Shown here: in pieces, positions 34,970 to 41,765 of the stretch
Numbering within the stretch: the first letter of the stretch is position 1
Layout of the letters: every line of letters starts with the position of its first letter
Assembly (NCBI GenBank): GCA_946183785.1
Contig: CAMHCS010000008.1
Span: forward strand, 22,574 to 86,573
Length of the DNA stretch: 64,000 bases
Reading direction: 5' to 3'
From: an uncultured Selenomonadales bacterium
Lineage (GTDB): Bacteria > Bacillota > Negativicutes > Selenomonadales > Selenomonadaceae
Translations under genes and position numbers: made by a program
The notes under the pieces: model-generated
The model's input: only the letters and a program-made list of their open reading frames with translations
Told to the model about the DNA's origin: nothing
The model's database searches: none

Positions 34970-36637
34970 ATGTTAAAGGACGGAAAAATCTGGATTGCGC
35001 AAAACGACGACGGCGAAAACATCTTTATCCTGCTGAAAATGGCCAACCGCCACGGACTCGTGGCAGGCGCCACCGGCACCGGCAAGACCGTCACGCTGAA
35101 AGTGATGGCGGAGACCTTCAGCGAAATGGGCGTCCCCGTGTTCATGGCGGACGTCAAAGGCGACATCGCCGGCATGCTTGCTCCCGGCACGGACAGCGAG
35201 GACATGCAGAAGCGCATCGCGAAATTCGGCCTCGCGGAGGCCGGCTTCAGCTACAAGGGCTGCCCGGTGACCATCTGGGACATTTTCGGGAAAAACGGCA
35301 TCCCGCTCCGCACCACCGTCTCGGAAATCGGTCCGCTGCTCCTTGCGCGCATTCTTGAGCTGAACGACCTTCAAAGCGCGCTCCTCAACATCATCTTCAA
35401 GATTGCCGACGACAACAACCTGCTCCTGATCGACACAAAGGACATCAAAGCCTGCGTCAACTACATCCAGGATCACCGGGGAGACTTCGAGCCGGACTAC
35501 GGCAAGATGAGCGCCGCCTCCCTCTCTGCGATCCAGCGTTCCATTGTCGCTCTGGAGCTCGCGGGCGGCGACGTATTCTTTGGCGAGCCCGCGCTGAACA
35601 TCCACGACTGGATGACGCAGGACATGGGCAAAGGCATGATCAACATCCTTGACAGCGAAAGTCTGATCAGCAACGGCAAACTCTACTCGACGTTCCTGCT
35701 CTGGATGCTGTCCGAGCTTTTCGAGACGCTGCCCGAAGTCGGCGACATGCCGAAGCCGAAGATGGTCTTCTTCTTTGACGAGGCGCATCTGCTGTTCGAC
35801 GGCGCTTCGAAGGCGCTGCTTGACAAGATCGAGCAGGTCGTCAAGCTGATCCGTTCGAAAGGCGTCGGCGTCTATTTCTGCACGCAGAATCCGCGCGACA
35901 TTCCCGACGGCGTCCTCGCCCAGCTCGGCAACAAAGTCCAGCACGGTCTCCGCGCCTACACCCCCGCCGAGCAGAAATCGGTCAAGGCGGCGGCGGCCTC
36001 GTTCCGTGAAAATCCCGCGTTTGACGCGGTGGAGGTCATCACCTCCCTCGGCACCGGCAAAGCGCTCGTCTCTTTCCTCGGCGAGGACGGCGTTCCCGGT
36101 GTCGCGCAGAAGGTCTCGATCCTGCCGCCCCAGTGCAGCATGGGCGGCATCACCGAAAACCAGCGCGATCAGGCCATCAAGGGAAGCATGCTCTACGGCA
36201 AATATGCAGAGAGCTACGATTCCGACTCCGCCTATGAATTCCTGATGCGTCACGGCCAGGAGGAAGCAGCCGCCCGACAGCGTGCTGCCGCCGAAGCCGA
36301 ACAGGCGAAGGAAGACGCGCGTCTCGCGAAAGAACAGGCAAAAGAAAACGCCCGTCTCGCAAAGGAGCAGGCGAAAGAGGAAGCGCGTATTGCCCGCGAA
36401 CAGGCGAAAGAGGAAGCCCGCCTGGCAAAAGAGGCGGAAAAGCAGGCCGCTGCCGCGGAGCGCGCAAAGAACCAGGCCATCAAGTCCGTCGGCAACAGCG
36501 TCCTCGGCACGGTAGGCCGCGCCGTCGGCAAGAGCCTCGGAGCAAGCACGGTAGGCGGCTCCTTCGGCAAGAGCCTCGGCGGAAACCTCGGCGCCAGCCT
36601 TGCCCGCGGCCTCTTCGGAACCCTGTTCAAAGGCTGA
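34970..36637 (+). CDS. HerA-like (DUF853) ATPase with coiled-coil tail
   Basis: 555 residues. The Walker A motif AGATGTGKTVTL (33-40) and Walker B FFFDEAHLLF are intact, as is the late FCTQNPRDIPDGVLAQLGNKVQHGLRA-type sensor region (about 300-325) typical of the YjgR/DUF853 branch of the HerA/FtsK superfamily. After the ATPase (about 1-420) comes a charged coiled coil with four or five copies of an 11-residue RLAKEQAKEEA-like repeat (about 440-500), then a Gly-rich tail ending in LARGLFGTLFKG. Such proteins may translocate DNA, but no nuclease partner (NurA) is adjacent. AAGGAGG supports the ATG. A convergent 564-residue frame on the other strand is a shadow. Confidence 0.85.
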   Translation: MLKDGKIWIAQNDDGENIFILLKMANRHGLVAGATGTGKTVTLKVMAETFSEMGVPVFMADVKGDIAGMLAPGTDSEDMQKRIAKFGLAEAGFSYKGCPVTIWDIFGKNGIPLRTTVSEIGPLLLARILELNDLQSALLNIIFKIADDNNLLLIDTKDIKACVNYIQDHRGDFEPDYGKMSAASLSAIQRSIVALELAGGDVFFGEPALNIHDWMTQDMGKGMINILDSESLISNGKLYSTFLLWMLSELFETLPEVGDMPKPKMVFFFDEAHLLFDGASKALLDKIEQVVKLIRSKGVGVYFCTQNPRDIPDGVLAQLGNKVQHGLRAYTPAEQKSVKAAAASFRENPAFDAVEVITSLGTGKALVSFLGEDGVPGVAQKVSILPPQCSMGGITENQRDQAIKGSMLYGKYAESYDSDSAYEFLMRHGQEEAAARQRAAAEAEQAKEDARLAKEQAKENARLAKEQAKEEARIAREQAKEEARLAKEAEKQAAAAERAKNQAIKSVGNSVLGTVGRAVGKSLGASTVGGSFGKSLGGNLGASLARGLFGTLFKG

Positions 36638-36658
36638 GAAACCATCTGGTATAATAAT

Positions 36659-36672
36659 TGCCCGCAACCTCT
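36659..36672 (+). terminator. Left arm of the HerA-gene terminator, split by a MITE
   Basis: TGCCCGCA here pairs with TGCGGGCA at 36845-36852, which is followed by six T. The MITE copy B sits between the two arms, so the original terminator loop was probably the insertion site. Confidence 0.6.
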
Positions 36673-36840
36673 TTAAGGAAGCACTGATTAAGTCAAGTCG
36701 TGGCCCTGTCGAGGGATTTTTTCGTCAGGCAAGGAAAAGTGCTCGAAGTCGTAGCAGAGCTACGTCGAGAGCACTTTGACGCAGCATGACGGAAAAAGAC
36801 CCGTCAGGGGCGCGGCGGGACTTATTCAGTGCTTCCTTAA
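36673..36840 (+). repeat. MITE-like palindromic element, copy B
   Basis: A 160-bp element (36677-36836) flanked by TTAA on both sides. The ends GGAAGCACTGATTAAGTC and GACTTATTCAGTGCTTCC are inverted repeats with one mismatch. The two arms are complementary over most of their length, so the element can fold into one long imperfect hairpin around CGTAGCAGAGCTACG. No open reading frame is present. Confidence 0.85.
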
Positions 36841-36858
36841 GGGGTGCGGGCATTTTTT
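36841..36858 (+). terminator. Right arm and T-tract of the HerA-gene terminator
   Basis: TGCGGGCA followed by TTTTTT. It is still able to pair with the left arm across the MITE. Confidence 0.6.
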
Positions 36859-38068
36859 ATGGATTCATCATCCATTCCAAAACATTATGTTTTCTGATGC
36901 CGTCATAATCCGCCTCGGCGTTTATATCGTCCAGCGTCAGCAATTGTTTCGGATATTGGTCCTTGATGTTTCTCAGCGGTTTCAGCTCACGCTCCAGTAC
37001 TTCCGGCTGCTGCGTGGATTCCGAGACTTGATAGTATGCAAGCCCTTCCCCGTTGCGTGCGACAAAATCCACTTCCCCGTTGGCCGCCGCTCCGACATAG
37101 ACTTGACAGCCTCGCCGCAAAAGCTCCAAATAGACCATGTTTTCCAAAACATGCCCTGTATCTTGCCCTTTCCGCCCAACAAGCAGGAATCGCAAAGCGG
37201 CGTCGGCAACATAGTATTTCGGGTTCAGCTTCAATATTTCTTTCCCTTTCAAATCAAAACGTTCCGCCTGATAAATGAGGAAGCCGTCCTGCAAACCGGA
37301 AAGATAACGCTCTACGGTCTTGCCGTCGATTTTTCGTCCGGCGCTTGCCATCGCATTTGCAATCTTACGCGAAGAAAGCTGACTGCCCACATTTGCAAAA
37401 ACATATTTTGTAACGCTCTCAAGCATTTTCACATCGCTGATTCCCAATCGGTCCACTACATCTTTCAGCAGGACGGTATTATATATGCCGCGCAAATACT
37501 CCTGTATATCCTGTTCGCGCCCGCCCAGCTGCAAAGCGTAGGGAAAAGAGCTTTCCGTCGTGTATTTCTCATAGAGCTCCCGCAACGTATATCGTTCCCG
37601 CATTTCATCCGCGGAGCAGAATTCCGCAAATGAAAGCGGCAACATCCGAAGCTCCACATAACGCCCGGAAAGATAAGTCGCTAAATCGCCCGACATGAAG
37701 TAAGCGTTGGAGCCGGTAATATAGATATCCACGTTCTCCTTGATGAAAAGGCTGTCCACCGCTTTCTCGAATTGCGGGACATGCTGTATTTCATCCAAAA
37801 AGACATAGTTCCATTTTCCCGGCGTCAACCGCTCTTCTATATAATGATAAAGCGCATGATATTCCTGCAAATCCTCGAACGCAATATCCTCAAAATTGAT
37901 CGCCTGAATTCGCGCCGCGTCCACGCCGTCCGCCAAAAGACGCTCCCGATACAGGGCAAATAATGTAGATTTGCCGCAGCGCCTTACTCCCGATACGACT
38001 TTGATAATGTGCCGCTCTCGATTGCGAAGCAAAAAATCCATATATCTGTCCCGTGCAATCAGTCTCAT
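36857..38068 (-). CDS. AAA ATPase with DUF4143 domain
   Basis: 403 residues. The N-terminal AAA_14 domain has Walker A GVRRCGKSTL (28-36) and Walker B YVFLDEIQHVP; a TGSNAYFMSGDLATYLSGR sensor segment follows. The C-terminal DUF4143 region includes an EVDFVARN motif (VGAAANGEVDFVARNGEG), which resembles a PD-(D/E)XK nuclease core. This family is widespread, often mobile, and its function is not established. Start at GTG/ATG near 38068 with AAAGGGGGCG upstream. Its promoter overlaps a large palindrome. Convergent with the HerA gene. Confidence 0.88.
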   Translation of the reverse strand: MRLIARDRYMDFLLRNRERHIIKVVSGVRRCGKSTLFALYRERLLADGVDAARIQAINFEDIAFEDLQEYHALYHYIEERLTPGKWNYVFLDEIQHVPQFEKAVDSLFIKENVDIYITGSNAYFMSGDLATYLSGRYVELRMLPLSFAEFCSADEMRERYTLRELYEKYTTESSFPYALQLGGREQDIQEYLRGIYNTVLLKDVVDRLGISDVKMLESVTKYVFANVGSQLSSRKIANAMASAGRKIDGKTVERYLSGLQDGFLIYQAERFDLKGKEILKLNPKYYVADAALRFLLVGRKGQDTGHVLENMVYLELLRRGCQVYVGAAANGEVDFVARNGEGLAYYQVSESTQQPEVLERELKPLRNIKDQYPKQLLTLDDINAEADYDGIRKHNVLEWMMNP

Positions 38069-38091
38069 CCCAATCGCCCCCTTTAATTTGG

Positions 38092-38120
38092 ATTATACTC
38101 CGCATTCTATATAAATTCAA
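38092..38120 (-). promoter_or_regulatory. Sigma-70 promoter of the DUF4143 ATPase gene
   Basis: Minus strand TTGAAT, 17-bp spacer, TATAAT. The -35 box lies within the proximal arm of the 58-bp palindrome. Confidence 0.7.
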
Positions 38121-38164
38121 CAAAAGTGCGGAATAAATTCCTCACTTTTGTTGAATTTATATAG
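38107..38164. repeat. 58-bp palindrome over the ATPase promoter
   Basis: Arms of 22 bp (38107-38128 and 38143-38164, beginning CTATATAAATTCAACAAAAG) are perfectly complementary; a further 5-bp pair GGAAT/ATTCC lies inside them. It could be a two-site operator, a DNA hairpin target or a relic of a mobile element. There is no T-run, so it is not a terminator. Confidence 0.9.
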
Positions 38165-38189
38165 AACTGTCATTCAAATAAAAGCACTA

Positions 38190-38220
38190 TCCCCCTTCGC
38201 GAAACAATGGCGAAGGGGGA
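38190..38220 (-). terminator. Hairpin after the CobN-like gene
   Basis: Perfect 11-bp stem TCCCCCTTCGC with GCGAAGGGGGA and a 9-base loop. T-runs are weak on both strands; its place after the CobN-like gene suggests a terminator or mRNA end. Confidence 0.55.
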
Positions 38221-38262
38221 TTTGTCGGCACACTGCGATTTATGAGTGAAGAAACCATTCTA

Positions 38263-39342
38263 TCACGCTTGTTCGCGTTGAGAGGCTGTCCTTTCGCGCC
38301 GCGCTCTTTGCGGCTTTTCCAGCGAACGGTACAGCCACAAAAGCTCTGTGCGCGTTTTCAGGCTCACATGCCAGCGCGAGCTTTGCGCCGCCGCTAAGAG
38401 ACTTCCCGTCAAATGCCGGAGCGCACCGGGACACACCTCGCGCATCCACTCCTGCACGGCAGGGTGAAGTGCATACGTCCGCGCCAACGCCTCGTACATC
38501 CAGTTTTCAAGTCCTTGGCAAAGCGCATCCCATTGACAGCTTCGGGCCACATACGCAGCTAGCGCCATCGCGCCGCGCCTCCCATATGCCGCCATACCTT
38601 CGATGAAGAGCGGGTTCATAGCTTCACTGCGAAAGCGCCGCCGTATCTCCTCTTCGTCAGAGTCCGTCGCTGAGGTCCGTCGCGGCCAAACACACCGGGC
38701 CGAAAACGAAGCTTCCGTTGAAAATTGCACGGCTTCGTCCGCAGCGCGCAAGAGAATCGCGATAAGCTCTTCGCAATCTGTCCGTCCCTCCTCCGCCGAC
38801 GCCTCCAGCGCCGACGTCGGGGTAAAATTCCCTGCTTCCATAATCGCCAACAGAGCGCGTACCCTGCTCAAAAGGGAGTCATAATATTGGCCGTAAGTCT
38901 GTTCCTCTTCCGTCATCAAGCTCGGACGCGCACAAAGCTCCTCGGGTGTATAGCCGGACTCCGTCGCCAGGAAGCGGAGCAGCGCGCCAAACGCGCCGTA
39001 TCCTTCATGAGCCAAAAGCGTCAGGTAATCCACCCGCGCTTCTCCTTCCGGAATTGCTCCATCCGCGATCCCTGTACGAATCGGGCTGTGCTTCAGCTCG
39101 CATACCGTTCGATAAAGCGCCGCAGCATACGCATCGAACTCCCAATCCTCCGATTGGTCGTCGGAAAAATGACAGGCCGCAGCCTTTTTTCTGACCTTCG
39201 CTTTGATCGTCTCCAAATCCCACGGTTCGATCACGCGCAGATGGAAATACGCGGTCAGCACATATTCCAGCTCCGCGATTTCCCCAAAACTCCCCGCCAT
39301 GCGCATTGGCGGCTGCAGATACTCCGCTCTCTGTCGTTTCAT
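38263..39342 (-). CDS. Stand-alone CobN C-terminal-half homologue
   Basis: 359 residues against roughly 1200 or more for full CobN. The region ELKHSPIRTGIADGAIPEGE resembles the CobN segment with IRDGLH and PEGE, and the end MNPLFIEGMAAYGRRGAMAL, then ENWMYEALARTYALHPAVQEW and NPWAL-like CPGALRHL, follows the CobN C-terminus. CobN is the large subunit of the ATP-dependent aerobic cobaltochelatase and relative of Mg-chelatase H. The N-terminal porphyrin-binding two-thirds are not encoded here, and no CobS/CobT is seen. The frame is intact, so this is a truncated form rather than an obvious pseudogene. It follows cbiK after a terminator. Confidence 0.65.
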   Translation of the reverse strand: MKRQRAEYLQPPMRMAGSFGEIAELEYVLTAYFHLRVIEPWDLETIKAKVRKKAAACHFSDDQSEDWEFDAYAAALYRTVCELKHSPIRTGIADGAIPEGEARVDYLTLLAHEGYGAFGALLRFLATESGYTPEELCARPSLMTEEEQTYGQYYDSLLSRVRALLAIMEAGNFTPTSALEASAEEGRTDCEELIAILLRAADEAVQFSTEASFSARCVWPRRTSATDSDEEEIRRRFRSEAMNPLFIEGMAAYGRRGAMALAAYVARSCQWDALCQGLENWMYEALARTYALHPAVQEWMREVCPGALRHLTGSLLAAAQSSRWHVSLKTRTELLWLYRSLEKPQRARRERTASQREQA

Positions 39343-39368
39343 GTTTTTCTCAGTCCTAATCCGTTAAA

Positions 39369-39407
39369 GCCGAAAAGAGCCGCCGCAGAAAACTCTGTCG
39401 GCAGCTC
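39369..39407 (-). terminator. Terminator after cbiK
   Basis: Minus strand stem GAGCTGCCGACAGA with TCTGCGGCGGCTC (one bulge, one G-U pair) followed by TTTTCGG. Confidence 0.7.
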
Positions 39408-39424
39408 TCCTCTCTTATGTTAAT

Positions 39425-40429
39425 TTATTGTACCAAAGCGTTCCAAGCCTCGTTCGCGCGGTCCACAAACATCTGGCGGATCTGCGGGTTCTCGCCCAGA
39501 CCGTGCAGATATGCGCGCACCTTGAAGCCTTCCTTCTCCAGGATCGACTTATGGGAATCCGGCTCGGCGCCCGCCATGTCGTTGGTCGCGTGATCGCCGG
39601 CCACCATCATGATCGGCACCAGCAGAACCTTCTTATAGCCCTTCCTCTTCAGGCGATGAATCGCGTTCTCCAGGTTCGGCCAACCCTCAACCGTGTACAC
39701 ATAAGCGTTCCGCATCGGAGGCGTCATCAGATGGAAACGGGTATTGATGACCGGATAATAGGCGTTCGCCGGATGCGGCGTGCCGTGCGCCATAAAGAGC
39801 ACCGCCTCGTCCTTCTCCAGCTTCGCGTCCTTGAGCTCCCACTGCAGAGCCTTGACGAAGTCCAGCACGTCGTCGCGCTGCTCTTCCTGGCCCATCCAGT
39901 ACATCAGCGGCTCGCCCATCGTCATCTTCTTGAAGTCGTTCTTGTGCAGATTGAACACCGCCGTGTCATACGCGTATTCCATGCCCGGAATGACGTCGAA
40001 GGAAGTCAGCGCCACGCGCGTATAGCCTTCCTCTTTAAGCTGCTCCAGCGCCTCCTCCGGCGTCGGATACTTGATGCCTTCCTTTGCCTGGATGCGGTCG
40101 ATGATGATATGCGACGTAAACGCCGTTACCACCTTCACGCCCGGATGCGCCGCCTGGATTGCAGCCACCGTCGCGTCAATCGTCTTCTCGCGCGTTTCTT
40201 TGTAAGTCGTGCCAAAGCTCATAACCACGATGGCGTCCTTGTTTTCAAGATCCTGCAGTTCCGGCGTCGAATGCACCAGTACACCAATCTGCGCCGCCTG
40301 CTTCAGCGCGGGCGTCGGGGCCTTGACCTCTTCGCTCAGCGTATAAGCCGCCGAAGCCGTCGCCGAAAAGCCGACCAACGTCGTGCATGCCAGCGATGCC
40401 GCTAAAAGATTTTTCCAGGACTTTCTCAT
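39425..40429 (-). CDS. cbiK: Exported CbiK-type sirohydrochlorin cobaltochelatase
   Basis: 334 residues. Residues 1-27 form a clear signal peptide ending in ASA. The mature protein matches the class II chelatase CbiK, with catalytic histidines H215 (FMAHGTPHP) and H280 (MMVAGDHATNDM). CbiK inserts Co2+ into sirohydrochlorin in the anaerobic B12 pathway; periplasmic forms are known in Desulfovibrio, where heme or metal handling has been proposed. The gene lies downstream of a cobalamin riboswitch, and its context suggests cobalt or tetrapyrrole work in the envelope. Confidence 0.9.
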   Translation of the reverse strand: MRKSWKNLLAASLACTTLVGFSATASAAYTLSEEVKAPTPALKQAAQIGVLVHSTPELQDLENKDAIVVMSFGTTYKETREKTIDATVAAIQAAHPGVKVVTAFTSHIIIDRIQAKEGIKYPTPEEALEQLKEEGYTRVALTSFDVIPGMEYAYDTAVFNLHKNDFKKMTMGEPLMYWMGQEEQRDDVLDFVKALQWELKDAKLEKDEAVLFMAHGTPHPANAYYPVINTRFHLMTPPMRNAYVYTVEGWPNLENAIHRLKRKGYKKVLLVPIMMVAGDHATNDMAGAEPDSHKSILEKEGFKVRAYLHGLGENPQIRQMFVDRANEAWNALVQ

Positions 40430-40459
40430 ACTAACAACCTCTCCTCTTTCTTAATTATG

Positions 40460-40825
40460 TTAGGCTACGACGCGGACGTTCGCCACGCCGAAAGCTTCCT
40501 TGAACTTCGGGATATAATCCCGTTCCAGAAGCGACCGCTGCATAAAGCTCTTCGCAACCACCAAAAGCGACTGTGCGTTCCGCGTCAGATTCGGCAGCTC
40601 CGCGATATGCTTCGCATAAGCCTCTTCGCCGATCGACGCGCGAAGCTTCGACAGACCTTCCGAAAGCTCCGGGCTTTTCGCAGCGAGCCTCGCTTCAAGC
40701 GGCGTCAATTCCTCTGCCGAGAGGAGCGGGTCTGCACACCATTCTTCCTCGACGCCACGCGAAGCCGGGCTTGCTGCCTTGGGCATTTTAAGCGGCTTCA
40801 AAATCATGCTTTCTTTCGTGCTCAT
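40460..40825 (-). CDS. Small protein with DnaA-N-like C-terminal segment, unknown function
   Basis: 121 residues. Not recognised as a whole. The last 40 residues (QSLLVVAKSFMQRSLLERDY and IPKFKEAFGVANVRVV) resemble the strand-helix-strand end of the DnaA N-terminal domain, a protein interaction fold, but this is a weak similarity judged by eye. The first 35 residues are flexible and basic. AGGTGG precedes the ATG. It is the first gene after the cobalamin riboswitch and 30 bp before cbiK, so it may be B12-controlled. Confidence 0.6.
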   Translation of the reverse strand: MSTKESMILKPLKMPKAASPASRGVEEEWCADPLLSAEELTPLEARLAAKSPELSEGLSKLRASIGEEAYAKHIAELPNLTRNAQSLLVVAKSFMQRSLLERDYIPKFKEAFGVANVRVVA

Positions 40826-40881
40826 AAGCTTTCCACCTTTCTTTCCCGCCTTTGGAACGCTCGAACCATACCCTGTCCATT

Positions 40882-40940
40882 CAGCTTGTCAGCATCGCAT
40901 AAGCGACTCCCACGGCGCTAAAGCGCCGGTTCGCTGCTTA
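40882..40940 (-). repeat. Short repeat related to the insert in MITE copy C
   Basis: On the minus strand: TAAGCAG, a variable stretch, GGCGCTTTAGCGCC, another variable stretch, GTCGCTTATGC. The same blocks in the same order occur at 59080-59131. The core is a 5-bp inverted repeat around TTTA, and the outer GCATAAGCGA/TAAGCAG ends are also partly inverted. Confidence 0.7.
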
Positions 40941-41101
40941 TAAATGCCCGTCGCTGTCTGCACAGGTCATTTTCTCCGGTTCCTTACGGCGAATGATGAT
41001 TATATACCCACGCTTTCAGGCGCCGTGCGCCCAAAAGCGTCGTTGAAAAAAGGAGGCCGCCGATATCCGCACCGGAGGCCCGCCGCAAACGCGGCGAAGG
41101 T

Positions 41102-41152
41102 AAATGTATGAGCAATGTTTCTCCATAGAGCTGAAACCATGGAGAAAACCTT
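41102..41152. repeat. Hairpin repeat, copy 1
   Basis: Starts AAATGTATGAGCAATG, contains a 9-bp stem TTTCTCCAT/ATGGAGAAA around AGAGCTGAAACC, and ends AACCTT. Its partner lies at 41225. The stems differ by compensating changes. Confidence 0.8.
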
Positions 41153-41172
41153 CCGACAAAAAGAGGAGGGGA

Positions 41173-41193
41173 CCCGGGGGGGAAGCCCCCGGG
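41173..41193. repeat. GC-rich hairpin between the two repeat copies
   Basis: CCCGGGGG pairs with CCCCCGGG around a short loop. It is flanked by the two hairpin repeats in the riboswitch leader region. Confidence 0.7.
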
Positions 41194-41224
41194 CCGGGCT
41201 GCCAAGAGCCCAATAAAATGAATG

Positions 41225-41277
41225 AAATGTATGAGCAGTGCTTCCCTATGGAGCTGAAAAACCATAGGGAAAACCTT
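41225..41277. repeat. Hairpin repeat, copy 2
   Basis: Starts AAATGTATGAGCAGTG, stem TTCCCTATGG/CCATAGGGAA around AGCTGAAAAA, ends AACCTT. The stretch 40826-41306, which holds both copies, contains no convincing gene. Confidence 0.8.
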
Positions 41278-41306
41278 ATGCCGTGTTCTTGCAGTCACCG
41301 AAGCAA

Positions 41307-41340
41307 TCAAAAAAGCTCTTTTCCGCGAACGGAAAAGAGC
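41307..41340 (-). terminator. Terminator downstream of the cobalamin riboswitch
   Basis: Perfect 11-bp stem GCTCTTTTCCG with CGGAAAAGAGC and a TTCG loop, followed by TTTTTTG on the minus strand. It lies about 85 bp after the aptamer and before the B12-locus genes, so it is the likely expression platform. Confidence 0.85.
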
Positions 41341-41424
41341 CGGATACAGCGCACGAAAAAGCTGCCGAAAAAACGGCGCCAGTCGAAGCACTTTACGAAA
41401 TCTCCATCCCCATCCCTCGCGGGT

Positions 41425-41590
41425 CAAACGGTGACCGTCGATTGGGCAGTTCTCCTGGCTCCAGGTCATCGCTCCTTTGCGTCTTCCCAAGGCTTTGCCC
41501 CAGTGACGAATTGCAAATTTGCTCGCTGATACAGTGGCGGGACCGCGCCGGCCTTCAACCGGCTTTTCTATTAAGTCTTCGACACCCAAT
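41425..41590 (-). promoter_or_regulatory. Cobalamin riboswitch
   Basis: On the minus strand: GCCGGTTGAAGGCCGG, then GCGGTCCCGCCACTGT, TTGGGAAGACGC, GCGATGACCTGG and the B12 box AGCCAGGAGAACTGCC (41445-41460). These are the conserved blocks of the AdoCbl aptamer in order. Binding should promote the downstream terminator and repress the small gene, cbiK and perhaps the CobN-like gene. Boundaries are approximate. Confidence 0.93.
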
Positions 41591-41635
41591 CCAACTATAT
41601 TCAATTATCAGATGTCAGTTCCTACTGACACCGTC

Positions 41636-41664
41636 ATATTAGCACCATGTCCCCAAGATGTCAA
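41636..41664 (-). promoter_or_regulatory. Sigma-70 promoter of the cobalamin riboswitch transcript
   Basis: Minus strand TTGACA, 17-bp spacer, TAATAT, about 45 bp before the aptamer. Confidence 0.8.
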
Positions 41665-41765
41665 TACTTTTCCGAAAAATCGCGCGTGAGATTCAAAAAT
41701 CATTCATAAAATAATCCGCCGCGCGTCGGGCGTCTCCCTTCGCGCGACGAATCATTACAAACCTT

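Noticed and set aside
34973..36667. 564-residue antisense frame opposite the HerA-like gene
   Set aside because: The plus-strand gene has intact Walker motifs, promoter and ribosome site; the antisense frame is a by-product of GC-rich codon use and the repeats.
38107..38164. Palindrome as a transcription terminator
   Set aside because: The stem is AT-rich, carries a promoter -35 box and lacks a T-tract after it.
41102..41277. Possible CRISPR array
   Set aside because: Only two repeat copies, unequal stems and no regular spacers or cas genes.
40984..41604. 206-residue frame on the minus strand
   Set aside because: It runs through the cobalamin riboswitch, its terminator and the hairpin repeats; composition follows those RNA elements and no ribosome site is present.
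41690..41765. GC-rich inverted repeats after the TpsB gene as a terminator
   Set aside because: Several alternative short pairings are possible and the following tract is only ATTATTTTAT; not convincing enough to list.
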